From positions 1 through 64,000 of the forward strand of contig JAQGBZ010000224.1 of the NCBI GenBank assembly GCA_034687125.1: a DNA stretch of 64,000 bases, given 5' to 3'. Positions 17,101 through 30,300 of this stretch are shown here, piece by piece. The notes under the pieces are model-generated. The model was not told the DNA's origin and did no database searches. It saw only the letters and a program-made list of their open reading frames with translations. The position numbers and the translations under genes are program-made. The first letter of the stretch is position 1. The number at the start of each line of letters is the position of its first letter. The stretch comes from Neelides folsomi (Eukaryota > Arthropoda > Collembola > Neelipleona > Neelidae).

Positions 17101-18855
17101 GTAGTTCTAAGTACATTTGGGACAATACCTCGATTTGACTGTAGGATTCATCTTTCAAATCTCTACTGATGCTTTCAGGTACACCAGCAACCATTGAATT
17201 GGAACGGCCTGAAGAGATAGAGACGGCTGAACCGGATGTGAAGGATCCGTGTCGCGAAGCTCCTTCGCTTTCTCCCTCTGCATGCTTGAGGGATGAAAAG
17301 ACCATTTAACTTTTTACTACTTTCCTCAAAATATGAACCATATGGCATTAAACGGAAAAGCAATCCAATGAAATGATTGATATCGGATTATTATATTTGT
17401 ATTATGTTTACACATACATACCTAATTACATACCATACATCGTCTATAAAACCTTGCTTTCTCCATTTACTTAACAACTCCTCATGTCTTCATATTTACA
17501 TAGCATAAGTACTTGGAGGATTTACATGAAAAATCTACGCCCTAGTTTTTATTAAAAAAAATCTTTCCATTTATGGATGCAATTTATTTGGAGCATAATC
17601 ATGACTCCTTTTATGTAGGAATATAAAGTGGATTCCAATATGATGTTTTTGTTATAAAGCTATTCGGCTCAAAAGCTTACAAGTAGGGAATACTTAAAAG
17701 TACAATATTTATGAAATATCTATACAGTATACTTCATATAACCCTACTACTTGGGATATCTACTCAATGTATTATATCTACTGAAGACTACTTATATTTT
17801 CACTATTTGTATACTATACTGGTATGTTGTTGGGTGTTGGGTGAAGTTGATGCTCTAGCTGTTGCGTATTTAAGAGCCAACCTTTTATCGAAATGGTGTA
17901 AGAGCTATGTTGGCGAAATAATGCATAAATATTATGACTATGAAATTCATTTATAGTTTCGAGTCTGGTTAAGAGGGAACATATTGGAAGAAATTACATT
18001 GAATTTTGATGAAGCGGAGTGGGTCGGGTGGGGAATAAAGAACTGATGGCTTTCTCCTTCCCTGGACACATAAAAGGTCGAGAAAATGAGAAGAGGCAGC
18101 GAGGAGTCGCCCATAATCTCCAATGACATTCTTCCAGTAAAACTTGAGAGGTGAACAAACGTGCACGGAGGATCTTCTCCCTTTAAAGGATCGCACTTTA
18201 CTTGTCAACTAAATTAAAATTTTCCTGGATGAGCAAAGGAGTTAATTTCGCTTCTACTTATGTTTCTCCGTTTCAAATCGGGGGGTCGTTCAATGTTTTA
18301 CTAGGAAGTTTATTTAAAGTTTCATTAGGGGGGACGCTGTCGTTTTTTCAAGGGCAGTTGTCTGTCTCTGCTCCACATTCCGAACTCATTATGTGTTAAA
18401 TCTCGACATTCTCGACTTGTTGTTTACTCAGTATTACGCCAGACACTCGCGAATTATGCAATTTAACAAAATAATCCCTTGTCTGAACTCTTAAGCTCTA
18501 AGTAGCTTTGAATTTAATTTCCTCCTCCTGTGCTGCTCCTATCAATAACAATATTGTGGATGAGGTGGATCCTGGAAATGAACCTCCCTGTGAGTAAACT
18601 GGTAAACAACGCAGAGTGGAAAGTTTGTCGAAACTGGAAATTGGAAGTTTCTTATTGGTGAAATTAAGAGGTTCGTTATACCTGAAGTATGTACGTGATG
18701 TCTTCCTTCCGGATTGAGTTGCTGGTGGAAGGAATCATGTCCCTTGAGTAGCGCGAGTAAAATCCAGTAATGAAATTACAGCATTCTCGGCAGCAGAAGC
18801 AGGAGCAAAACCACTGCTTCAGCTTCCCATCTTCAACAACCTCTTCTTCGTGCAT
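11106..18855 (-). CDS. SYT17: Synaptotagmin-17-like (B/K protein), tandem C2 domains
   Basis: Membrane-associated double-C2 protein of the synaptotagmin-17 (B/K) type, linked to vesicle traffic rather than fast Ca2+-triggered fusion. Exons (minus, 5' to 3'): 18682-18855, 17129-17284, 16824-16927, 16026-16098, 15332-15553, 14853-14981, 14596-14724, 13531-13654, 12945-13053, 11404-11519, 11106-11230; 1461 nt, 486 aa (human 474). There is no transmembrane segment; instead the N-terminus has a cysteine cluster, [10 protein letters not shown] (residues 17-26), like the palmitoylated cluster of SYT17. C2A (about 200-325) has [17 protein letters not shown] and [11 protein letters not shown], then FLELQRRTI, a SYT17 signature. 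C2B (about 335-470) has [24 protein letters not shown] and HWKN...QWHSL. C2A loop 3 is DFDKYTRH, with His at the fifth ligand position; C2B loop 1 lacks acidic ligands, so C2B is predicted not to bind Ca2+. The exon 2 acceptor (17284) is the least certain boundary. Confidence 0.9.
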
Positions 18856-21470
18856 CTATAGAGAGATATTTATAATGGAGTCATTCATTAGCTATGGTAA
18901 ATTCAACAATGGGTGGAGTTCAGGTCTGTGTCAATACATCCCCATAATTGAAATCTAACTGACAAAAGGAAAACTTAAATGAATTATTTAAACATCCTAA
19001 TGACATTCTCTTGTACTTTTTTCAATTCTCTCTTTTTATTCTCATAATGAAACTTCGATGGTATTAATGAGCTTATAATATCCTGGTGGATGAGTAATGA
19101 TCCATTTACAAGTATAGCATGTGTTTTGTTAAAATATGACGTTACACTTGGCCTCCCATTAACTAATGAAGGTTAATAATGTACAAACACTCGGTGAGTT
19201 GCTATAAAATGGACTGTAAAAGTTTGACTTTTGCCACAATAATATATTTTATTATGTTACAATTGAATTCCCTCGGTTCTTGAAAATGTCTTATTCTGGT
19301 TGGTGGAACTCTGGATATGCAAACTATACGTACAAACCTCATAAATGAATTATTATGGCGAATAGAAGGCGTTTCATGTTCATGCATAATTAATAGACCA
19401 AATTCCCTCATGCATATCTATGAATGTACGAGTGCTACACAAGTAAATAACAACATTTGTAGGTATTACATATAAGCTATATATGTACTAGTATGTATTT
19501 AATATGTATGGAGTAGATTTGTTCAATGTAGGACCAAATGTTAAATCGTGTTTGAAAGTTTGAATACATAAAATTGAACAACCAAGTTTGAAGAAAACTT
19601 GTATACACTTTTCAATTCAAAAAACATTTTCTCTTTTCCCCTCAAGCTAAAATGTTGAATTCAATACCTTTTTAATCTTCTAATATTTATGTTATTTGTA
19701 AATCAAAGAATTTTACATTCACATTTCTTATTTCCTGTTTCAATATTTTGATAAATATCCAGATTTTTCACTATTTTAAACATACTGGTATAAAGATTTC
19801 CGGATTTTTCAGATCGAAATCAACACCGAAGCTTTTTAAAATTCTACATCTCACAAATCTTATTAAAACCATTTTCTGCATATATGTATAATATATTATG
19901 TTCATTTAATACATCTACAGCATCTGTTAGAGGTATTGTACTCGTATATTATCTACGAAGAAATGATCATACGAGAAACTACAGAATTGTTAGGATAATA
20001 TTATTTATTCAAAGCTACAATACAAAGGTAGTAAGTATTTATTGTCTATCTATAAGATTGATATTGATAGTCAGCACAAAAGTTGGTCAATAAAAGAAAG
20101 AATCCAAGAAGAAATACTACACAACTTATCTATCTCGATTCGAAGAAAATAAATTTTTAAGAGAAAGGTGTTAGTTTATGTACATACATACTAAGTTACA
20201 AGTATGCAGTTTTAAACAAATTCTAGAGAGTAACAATAAGTAAGAATGTATTTTATACTTAAGTGTGTGTAACTTATAATATAAATGCTATCATAGGGGT
20301 TTGTCCTTTTATAACCCAAATTGATATTGCAGTTGGAATGAAACTAATGGAAGTTATTTAACACAGGAATATATAGTAGGAATGGACAAGATAAAAGAAA
20401 CACTTTTAGGTTTTCTGGCAGGTGTGTTGTTGTGTTTTACTAAGTTTCACTCATGTCTTTTCTATCCTTTATACAAATTATTTGACAGAGAAGTGATGTG
20501 ATGTTAAATCAACTCGGAAAGATTGGAACTTCAAATAAGGAGAAAAGACAAATCGCCCTCGTAAATAAATTTTATCATGACATTCTCTGAACTTTTCTTC
20601 TGGTTGACTATCTTTTCATCCGAATTACCCACACGGAATCAATAAACACCCAAATGTACATAATAATACCTAACCAAGTTCCGCCACCATTTTTCTTTAC
20701 CATTATTTATCAACTTTTCTATTCATTCTGACTCTGTAAATACATAATAAAGAAAGGGGCTAATGGACCGTTTCCTATATAACCTTTAGGAGAAAGATGT
20801 AAATTTTTTTAATCCCCCACCGGCACATTTTGCTTAATCCGATCCAATCATTTCCATTTTTTATCCCAATCTTGAGATTATTTTATCAAAACCCACGCGT
20901 TTTAATATCTTCATAATGTTGTAGGTTTATTCGAAGTTGAATGTCTACAAATTTGCACTTTATCTCTAACCTTTGATTGCTTTGTTTCGTTTTCCAAAAA
21001 TTCTCATTTTCTTTTTGCAGAATATTTCTAAAGAAAAAAGACGATTTTACTTTACAGGACGAAAAGACTTTCAATCTAACACAATACTTTAATTGTGTAT
21101 CCACATTCCTTTGTTGATTATAAAGAAAGTGATATTAATATTGTATTATCCATTATGATACAATTCTTCATTGTCCATTAGATTGTGCGGGTCTATTGTG
21201 AATTAATTACAATTCATGATGAAAATGATGATTGATTGTCAATTTGGTATATGAAAGAAGGCTATATGTAAGAAAAGACTATTCTTGAAAATAATCAATG
21301 GGCAAAGTGTATTTGATATTTATCTTATCTCTATTTATGTAGGAGTGTTGTATGTATAGCCTTGCCTTTAACAGGAAATTGTAGAACCCAAGAGCTTCGC
21401 TGCTGTCCGACTCTCCTGAACAAATGAGTAGGAAAAAGTGGAAGAGGGGAGATGGGCTTGTGGCTATGTA
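18856..21470. other. Region upstream of the synaptotagmin gene
   Basis: AT-rich, with many stop codons in all frames and no recognised gene. It is likely to hold 5' UTR exons or the promoter of the minus-strand synaptotagmin gene. No tRNA or other RNA gene was seen. Confidence 0.35.
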
Positions 21471-21890
21471 TTTACACAGACGTAAGTTGAGTCCGGATTC
21501 GGAGGTCGGAGTTAAGTAGAAATAAACTATGGCGTATATCCTCTTCGCCCGCGCTGAGGCCGAAAATATTGAGAGAATCTCTTGACTCCGTGTCTGACTT
21601 TGAGATGAGAGCGAATTGAACGGCGGACACAAGGGGAAAGTCCCCTGTTCCGATCCGATACTGAGGAAGAAATCCTCGTCCCACTCAATTTCTCCGTCAC
21701 CCTGCACACTGGAAACCGTCAACTCTTTTACTCCCACTCTGGGCGGCCCATGCTCAGCAATCTCGAGCACTCCATGTCGTCCCGAAACTCTTTGTCATTG
21801 CCTATTCATTCCACTCACAGCCAAAACTCCCTCGACCCAAACTTGTCGATCGTTCAATAATAAACCATATGGACCCCCATAATACTTTTA
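21471..21890 (-). other. GC-rich, coding-like island of unknown identity
   Basis: This stretch is clearly richer in GC than its surroundings and stays open in several frames. One minus-strand frame reads plausible protein at 21600-21770 (VGVKELTVSSVQGDGEIEW continuing with WDEDFFLSIG) and, upstream in the same frame, LNDRQVWVEGVLA next to a possible donor, gtgagt (about 21815-21825). A TGA separates the two parts. I do not recognise the family; the -EWDEDF- phrase is only vaguely C2-like. It may be an exon or decayed exon of another gene, or a promoter/5' UTR island of the synaptotagmin gene. Confidence 0.3.
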
Positions 21891-24311
21891 TTCCAACAAT
21901 AGGAAACTCCCCATTTTCATATTTTAGCACAATTTTCATAATGTGAACTGAATAATTAATTAGGTATATAATCGATTATCATAATTTATCAACGAGGTGA
22001 TCGTTAATATAGTTGATCAATGTAAAAATTTAATTAATGTTCGTGGATTGTTTGAGTGTATTCATGAAATGAAGTGGAAATGGTAATTAAGATATAGCTT
22101 AGGTATTACTTATTTTGCCATGTTTTTCTTTATTTTATTTCACTTTCCGTTTTTCATTTCACTGCACATGTATTTAAAATGTTTAACTTATTTGGAAGTT
22201 AGGTGGTATTATAAGTATTTTAATTACTTTTATACTTAACAGCTCAAATTCTCCTTTTTTCATTTTTGTATTTCGTGTAATTGTGAAATCAACAGTAATT
22301 TGGTACAGGTATAACATTAATGATAAAATGATAATCAATAAATCATTGCGTTTCTCATTGTCCATTAAATTAAGGGTACTAATTTATATAAATTATTTAA
22401 AACATTATCGTGAAATACCGAATCGACCAAATGATGTTAAATCATAATAAATCATTCATTCATATCATATCATGTTACACTATGTAATAATAAAAGAGAC
22501 ATAGATTATAGAGTATACCATATACCAGAGGTATCCATGTTAATTTATGACAGAGCTTTTAGAGTCATTTGCGTCGTATCCTCAACTCTCAATTCTTTCG
22601 AGTAAATTAAATAAAACATAATGGTCAATAAATTTAAAAATACAAAACAAAACAAAACAAAACAAAACTATAGGTAGGAAGAATTCGCCAATTATGGTCA
22701 TGTCATACTCATATCGGTATTTCTAAATATTTAATAAATGTAATTAGATAGAAGGTGTGCAATTTATCTAGTTTTATTATACATATACGAAGTATGAATA
22801 TTGTAAAAAGTATTAAAGATTCAGATTTATACCTACTGATATATTACATATTATTTTATACTATGTAGGTTAGTGCTACTGAAATAATCATTAATATTTT
22901 ACTACAGATTTATAGCTATTTATTAATTTTTTCAAAAGTTACGTTAATATTCAATGTTAGTTATGTATGTCTTATTTAACAGTTAAATTGTCTCAATTAC
23001 ATAATTGTTTTTACCCATTTAAAGTCATGATTTTAGTTACAACATTCATTGACAAAAATTTGAATGTTAATCACTATTTATGATAATTATAATGAATTAT
23101 TACTTATTGTTCTTAAATAAACACTTATTACTTAACTTTAACAATAAGTAAGTAGGTATTCAGTATTTCTTTTAGCTTTTAAATCTTTATACCTGAACAA
23201 TCGTTATTTATCAATCATTCAATTCACTAACTAAATATGGATTTAAGACATTTAGTTTGTAATCAGAATTTAATTATGATATTAAAACCATTACTAAATG
23301 TAATATTACAATGTTTTGTTGTTTAATGCTTATACATATTTACTTATTATTTGGATTCTAGTCTTTCTTATGTTATTATCTAACAATAAGATTTGACATT
23401 ACCTAATTTAATAATTAGTAATTTACCATTGATTATAAATTTATAATATGTAACATATTTTACACATTATTAGTATCAAATATAGTTTTTACCTCTAGTT
23501 CAACCATTGAACATTTCCATTAATTTTAACGCACCAAGACCTTCATCATTTCATCGGACTAGCACCAAAAAATACTTCTTTTAGATGAATGAGTACAATT
23601 CGTAATTAATATAGCATCAAAGCAGTTTTATGACATTTTAAAACTTAATCCATATCATATTTAGCCATTAAATATAAAAAGATCAGGTAAAAAGAAAGCC
23701 CCTCTAAATGTAAATTAGATTGACATACCTTAAACTTATCAAATAATTACATTTAAGCTTTTATTGATTATTTTTGTAGTTATATGGCATAAGTGCAAAT
23801 AGGCAAGAAATTTAAGAAATAACTGAACATTTCGTAGTGCAAGAATCTCAAAGCCCTGTGTGCTTAATACATTTAAAAACTAATAATTTCCAACAATTAC
23901 AAATGTGTTTAATTTTAGAGTATTAATTAGAAGAGTAAAAATCACAATTCATTCGATTTGGATTTGGCGCTTGAAAAACGAAGCCAAGAGTTTTCTCTAA
24001 GTAAAAATTGTCTTTGCTTTTGACAGTGTATTTAATACATGACACGTTTTAGCCTAGCATAAGTAATCAATAAAGTGAATAATCATGGATGTAAAAATCT
24101 ATTTAATATATTTTAAGTAAATATAAATATCAACAGAGAATCTTAAATGTATTGAATAAAATAGGTGTTCCTTGTACTGTACTGTGATCAACAGCAGCTT
24201 AATGAGAGTCGTTTCTACAGGTAAATAAAAAGATTTGTTGTGAGTACTCATTTGTGAGTGTCAAAATTAATAAAGGATGGAGCAATATCATTTTAAATAT
24301 TCTGAGCACTT
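21891..24311. other. AT-rich intergenic DNA
   Basis: About 2.4 kb, extremely AT-rich, with no credible coding or RNA gene. The only clear structure is a short (AAAAC)n microsatellite at about 22643-22668. The end of this region is the 3' flank of the mesothelin-like gene. Confidence 0.4.
22643..22668. repeat. (AAAAC)n microsatellite
   Basis: Five tandem copies of a pentanucleotide, ACAAA in phase, in non-coding DNA. Confidence 0.85.
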
Positions 24312-27300
24312 TTAAAGAATTCTGTGTGCAATAATGGCAGTGATGGCGAGACTTAAAAGGCTTAATAATGAAGTTTGGTGAATTCCTGTGGCTCCGTCGG
24401 CAACGATTGGGCCCTTCATGACGGATTCCAACGATTCTCGAGATTCTTCCTTGATTGCGCTCTTTTGTTGTTCACTCATCGCTTGAGCTGAAAATCGTGG
24501 AATAAACTTCACTTGAGCTGGACTCAACAAGTTCAAAATGGCTTCTGGAAGTGCTGCTGACACTTTAGGGGTAATGCCGAGGAAACTGGCAGGTGGAATG
24601 GCTTCGATCGTTGGAGGTGCGAGGCCAGTGAACAAAATTCCAGCAGCGCGAACCTTTAAATCACAAAAAATAATTTATTCCTAAATGCTCATTCATTAAA
24701 TAAAGGGTCACTCCATTATCTTTGCGAAATAAAAAAACTCCGACAATGTCGCAGTTTTCCCAAAAGCGTAAAAACTCTCAAGCATTTCGCGGAATTTAAT
24801 ATTTTAATCAATATTTAATATTTTAATTTATTTAAATATCGATTTAAATTAATGTTTATTACATATTTACTAAAATGATAATTTATATATTAAATAGCTG
24901 AAAAAATATTTTTTGCATCCCTATTCATTAATTTAAAAACAATTATGTAGTTAACAAACGGCACTAATGGCAATCCAAAATAAAAGTTTTTTGAATAGCT
25001 TTCATATTCCACTCTCATTTGGACTGCCAGAGCTGCCGTTTTTGTGATATAAGAAAATCCCATGCATTTTAGACGAGTACCACGTGACCAATCCCAATGT
25101 CTCATTTCACAAAGATAATGGAGCAACCCTAAAGAGCTTTATGTTATTATTAACTTAATTTTATAATCTTACATCTGCAGAAGTCCAATCTTTGGGATTT
25201 CCTAATACTTCAGGTTTTAAAAGAATGCTTGAAAAAGCAGCAACACGAGTTTGCTCGCAACTCGTGTCCAAATTTTTGAGAACTGGAAGGGCCTCCCTAA
25301 TAGCACAGACAATAAAAAAATTAAGTTCAACTTTTATTTGTTAAACTTATAAGTTATATTACCGTTATCGTTCGAATGAGAGCCCGGGCTTTCATTAAAA
25401 AATCCAGAAATATTGTTCATTTAAATTTATTTATTTGGCGAATTAACAAAATATTTAATTTTGGTCATTCATTATTGAATTAAATTTCGCTTTTAGATTA
25501 ATAATTTTATGTCCATACCTAATTAAAATTTTAGTTTTTCTATTCCCTGGCGTGTTTTCGGTCAATACCAAATGCTCTGCAGTTTTAGTTATACATTAAT
25601 TTTCAGAATATTTAATAGTATAGAGTTTTAAAGAAATGGTTTAGAAATTTTAGTACTTTTAAAAAAGTTAATTAATAATTAAAATTTAGGTATTTAGAGA
25701 CATATTTAATTAATATATCGTAATTTTGAATAAATTTATGAGTAGAGGGTGTGGGCTTTCTTTCGAGCAGGGCTCTCTTTCGAACGATAACGGTACACAA
25801 TAAAAATTATGTCATTAGATTTTATCGGGTTTATTACTTGAAAGCATCTGGCCTTATTTCTTGAATTCTTTCAGGCGACAACCCGCAAAGGATATTTCCA
25901 GAAGTTACCAAATCAGTTGAATCTAATTGACTCAATGGCTTGCTAATTTGGAGTTCCAAGTTCGTAGCCAACTTTTCGAGCTAAACGATCATTAGACATT
26001 AAAATCAATAAGTTATTAACCCATAATAGCTTCCATAATATCCACCCCAAGACCGATGACCACCCAAAGTATTAATATTATAAAAGAAACAACACAATTA
26101 AGAATGAATTAAGGCTCATACCACATTTTTGGAAAGGCCAAGCGGTCGTCCAAAGGCTGTTCTCACATCTGGATCTTTCAAATTTAATTTCCCAACGTCA
26201 CTGAGCGAAATTCCAGTCAAAATAAATCCCGAGTATTTGAGGGTATCTGCAGAAATGTTGGCGACTCCACCTCTGGCAATGACCAGCTTTTTCCAGAGAA
26301 TTCGGTCGTATTCCAATCCAAGGGGATCCACCCCGAGTTCATAGAGACAGTTAGCAATGTCATTTTCCTTAATGCTCTCAAGCTGTTGTTTTGAGAATTG
26401 AGCTGCCGTGCCTGCGATGCGAACGGCGAAGCATGTCAGTTCATTCGTGGATCGCTTCCTCCGTACGATCTGAGATTCGAGGTCGGAGAGGTCGAAGGCA
26501 ATTTCCGATTTGACTTTCTCGAGTGCTTTCTTCGTGTCAGGTTCATTTCCGCCCAATTCATACTTGCAGTTCTCGTCAAGTGACTTTTTCAATTGAGTTA
26601 AATGCGACGGTGGCTTGGCATCTGAAGGACATTTGCAAGTAGCCAGAGATTCCGGTGAGATTTTCCTCAAATCATCTTCATCCAAAAGCCCCAAAGAACA
26701 ACATAATGAAGTGACAGTTGGTGAATCCCACTCTTCTGGAAGGCTGTAAAAATCATATAAAATAACATAATACACCATTCGCGAATTACATAAAATATTT
26801 GAATAAGAATTTGCTTTTTAACACATTTGTGATTTATGATTTATTATGCATGATATGTACAAAATCTAAATATTTACATATTATGTAGTACTTATGCTCC
26901 ATGCACAGTTATACATAAAATATCCATATCATTTTCTTATTTACTGTATTTACACTACAAGGGTTTGATGTGAATGTTGTCTTACCCATAATTCTCTATG
27001 ATTTTTTTCCTCCATGCCTTTCTCTGTTGGGGTTTCAAACAGGCCCTTTGCCTCAACCCGTCATCATCATCATCTGCCGTGCCTTGAATAATATCCAGCG
27101 CCTGTTCCACAGCTACGGGAGTCAATTGGGAGATTCTCTCCGGTGGTAAGTCCGCAACTCCATTCCCAATAGCTGCCAACTCAGGAACATCCAATTTCTT
27201 TTCATTGTCGAGATACTCATCCTGTTCAATTAGCAAAGCTTAACATTCCAATTCAAATGGACCCAAGAGTTGTTTTAAAGGATTATTTGGATTATGCACC

Positions 27301-30300
27301 AGAGCTTTGAGTCCTTGCAGAATCATTTCCTCACGCGTCTTTGACGGAATGGAAGCATGGTCTTTGGTCGAAAGCTCTCCAAGTGCAATCATAATTTCTT
27401 TCCTCACGTCTGCAGGCAGCTTGCTCGTTTGTCTATGGTCGATGAAATAGGCCAAGACAGTTGCCGGGAGCTTGGAAACTTCAGCTGCAGTTATATACTT
27501 AAGCAGTTTTTTGTCTGGAGCCTCATAATCTTCACTTTTGACTCGAAGATACTCGGAGAATCTTTTCGAGAGAGCTTCGAGCTAAATACACACACACACA
27601 CACACACAATATACATAAGTTCGTTTATATTACAATCAAAGAGGATTTCCATATAATGGGGCTTAAAAGTTGATGTGTGAAAGTGACACTTACAGTGGCC
27701 GTTTGGGGCCCGTCTTTTGACTTCCGCACAACTGCGAGAACAGCAGGGATATCTTCCACGTTCAGTTGATTTACCTGATCCGGAGTCAATGTACCAACGA
27801 GAAATTTATCCTTTTCTAAATCAGCTGCTGTGATTTTTTTCCTTTGGCCATAAGCCAACCTGAGTTCGGAGTCAGATGGAAGCCCATCTAAAATGCTCTT
27901 TGGGACGTTTTTCTGCCTTGGGAGAAGATCTCGAAATTCTGGGGGCAAATCAGTGGAATCCAACATTCCTCCGTCTTTCAACTGTGGAAAATAATAAATC
28001 GAGTGTAAAATGACCCAGAGTTACCTAAATATTTTCCACTGTCGTTTAAATAACAACTAGATTAGGAGACAAGTGGGGAAGATGCGAATGTTATAAATAC
28101 TTTTGTTTGGTTTATTTTAACCTTTTTGAGTATGATTGCCTTTTGAGCATCGTCAAGGGCGTCAGGGTCTTTTTTGAGCTTCAGAATGGCATCTTCGAGC
28201 TCTCTATTATTCATGCTCTGCATTCCCTTAATTCCAATAGCTCCCATGAAAGAGGCCGGGAGAAGAGAAAAGTCAATTCGACCTCCTTTGGTAAAATATT
28301 CAACCGCATAGGAAGCAACTTGTGAAATCTAAAATATTCAAAATATCCAACTTTAAACTTCTGATCGTATTCATCAATATGGATAGGATTCGATTATTTT
28401 GTGATATTAATCTTTTATGTGTTTGCATTATCAACTCATGATATGATGTTTTGATATGAGCTGTTATATCATCAAGTCTCTTTATGATCAATATTTTACT
28501 CTGCAAATGGTTTGACTTTTGAATTGCAAAAATTTTTGTGCCATATGGGCATATTACAAAGTAAAAAAAGTCAAAACGAATATGTTATATTATTTAGGTA
28601 TGCAATAGTATTACATATATGTATATTGTAGACTCACAATAAGTACTTAGGTAGAATGTTTAAATAATTGGAAGGATGCATGCACGTTAGTAAGATTGAC
28701 AGACTGATTAAGCCAAATTACAAGTTGGGAATGAGGGCTCAATTTGAACTTACAATTCCTTGGAAAAATGAAGAGGAAATGGAATTGAATCCTCCTTGTT
28801 CACTGTTGGTCCCTTTACTAATTTCCCTCAAGTCTTGTTCATCCAAAGCTTTGGTTTTGATTGCTTGCTCTACAAGTTTCGGCGGTCCGTTTTTAATTGT
28901 GGCAATCCCCAATCTTTCAATATCCTCTTTTGACATGCCTTTGAGACCATTATTTCCAACCTTCTGCACAAGAAAGCTGAAAACAGGATAATTTAATCAA
29001 TTCTCATTTAAATATCAATTTTAATAGTTTTGCTTTTGTAATAAAAGCCAACGTAGTAAAACTATGAACGATCATTTTGTAAAATTAGCATGTTTTAGTC
29101 TAGTATTAATACAGTATTATATTTTTAATACTTTTATGGTATGGTTAAAGTTAGTTTAGTAATTTAGTTTATTTACTTTTTGATTGCTTCAAAGGGCGCA
29201 GGGAGATTGAGTTTATTAGAAGATTGAATGATCGTGTTGAGAAATGAGGGTTCGGTCGAGATCTTTGGATTAACAAAAGCTGACAAATCTCCAAGTTGTT
29301 GCATAATTCCGGTGAGCTTTTCTTGGCTTGGATTGTGATGTTTCCCGTGATGTTCATGGCCTTCGCCATGTGCCCCATGATGACCCTCCTCTATTCCGGA
29401 ATTGGAAACGTAGGAGTCTGTAATGCTCTTTGATTGGAGTGGCGTTTCAAATTTGATCTAACCAGAAACAATCGGCTAATGAACTCAAGCTACTTTATCT
29501 GTAATTATGTATTGCAAATAAAATCCTTTTTGTCTCTTACATTCCTAAGTCTTCCAATGTTATCCTTCACAAAGTCCTGAGTAAAGTTTTTGAGGAACTC
29601 CGAAGGCATTTGGGTCAAAAGATGGTGATCCACTTTTGTCATTGTGAGAGAACTCCAATTTTCTGCTTTGCCATAGCCCGACTCCACAAGCTTGTAAATC
29701 AACGCCTTATCGTCCAAATCATCATTATCAGAATGCGACTTGCTCAGCTTGCTGTACATTCTTGTCAATCTGTTCATCATAATGGAATATTTAATTCATG
29801 GAATTGATAAACATACGAATTTCATACAATGAGGAAACTTCTAAAGTCATAAATGTAGATGGAAAGGAACGCATTAATATGTAAAGGAATATTTACGTAC
29901 ATGAATCTCGCTGCGCTCGCATCTTTCACTTTCATTAGCTGTTCTTCAGGAACCAATTGGAGAAGATTTTCCTGTGAGAGTCGTTGGACATTTGCTACTG
30001 TGATTCCTCCTTGATCTCCCAATCTGCTGACAGCCGAGTACAAAAGAACATTCGCAGCTTCTTCATTCCCCTTTGAAGAAAGACAAATTAGTTTGAAGTA
30101 TATAATAATAATGTCCATTGGAGGATATATAAATACTACTATTGGTTGAATAAGTATAAGTTATGGTTATATGTCCCTTGTGGCTCAAAAGCTTTGAACC
30201 ATTGAACAAAAACATTGTGCGCGGATTCTATTGATTCATCAATTAAAAGTAATGAGAGAGAATAAGAAATGATTTACATCCTTCACTCCGCCCGACTCCT

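Noticed and set aside
21279..21770. 163-codon minus-strand frame as one gene
   Set aside because: The 3' half is low-complexity and resembles no protein; only the GC-rich part is kept as an unexplained island.
27222..27244. A 23-nt GT-AG intron to remove the TAA in the mesothelin-like gene
   Set aside because: Too short for spliceosomal removal, and it creates a TGA; the 78-nt intron fits phase and local intron size.
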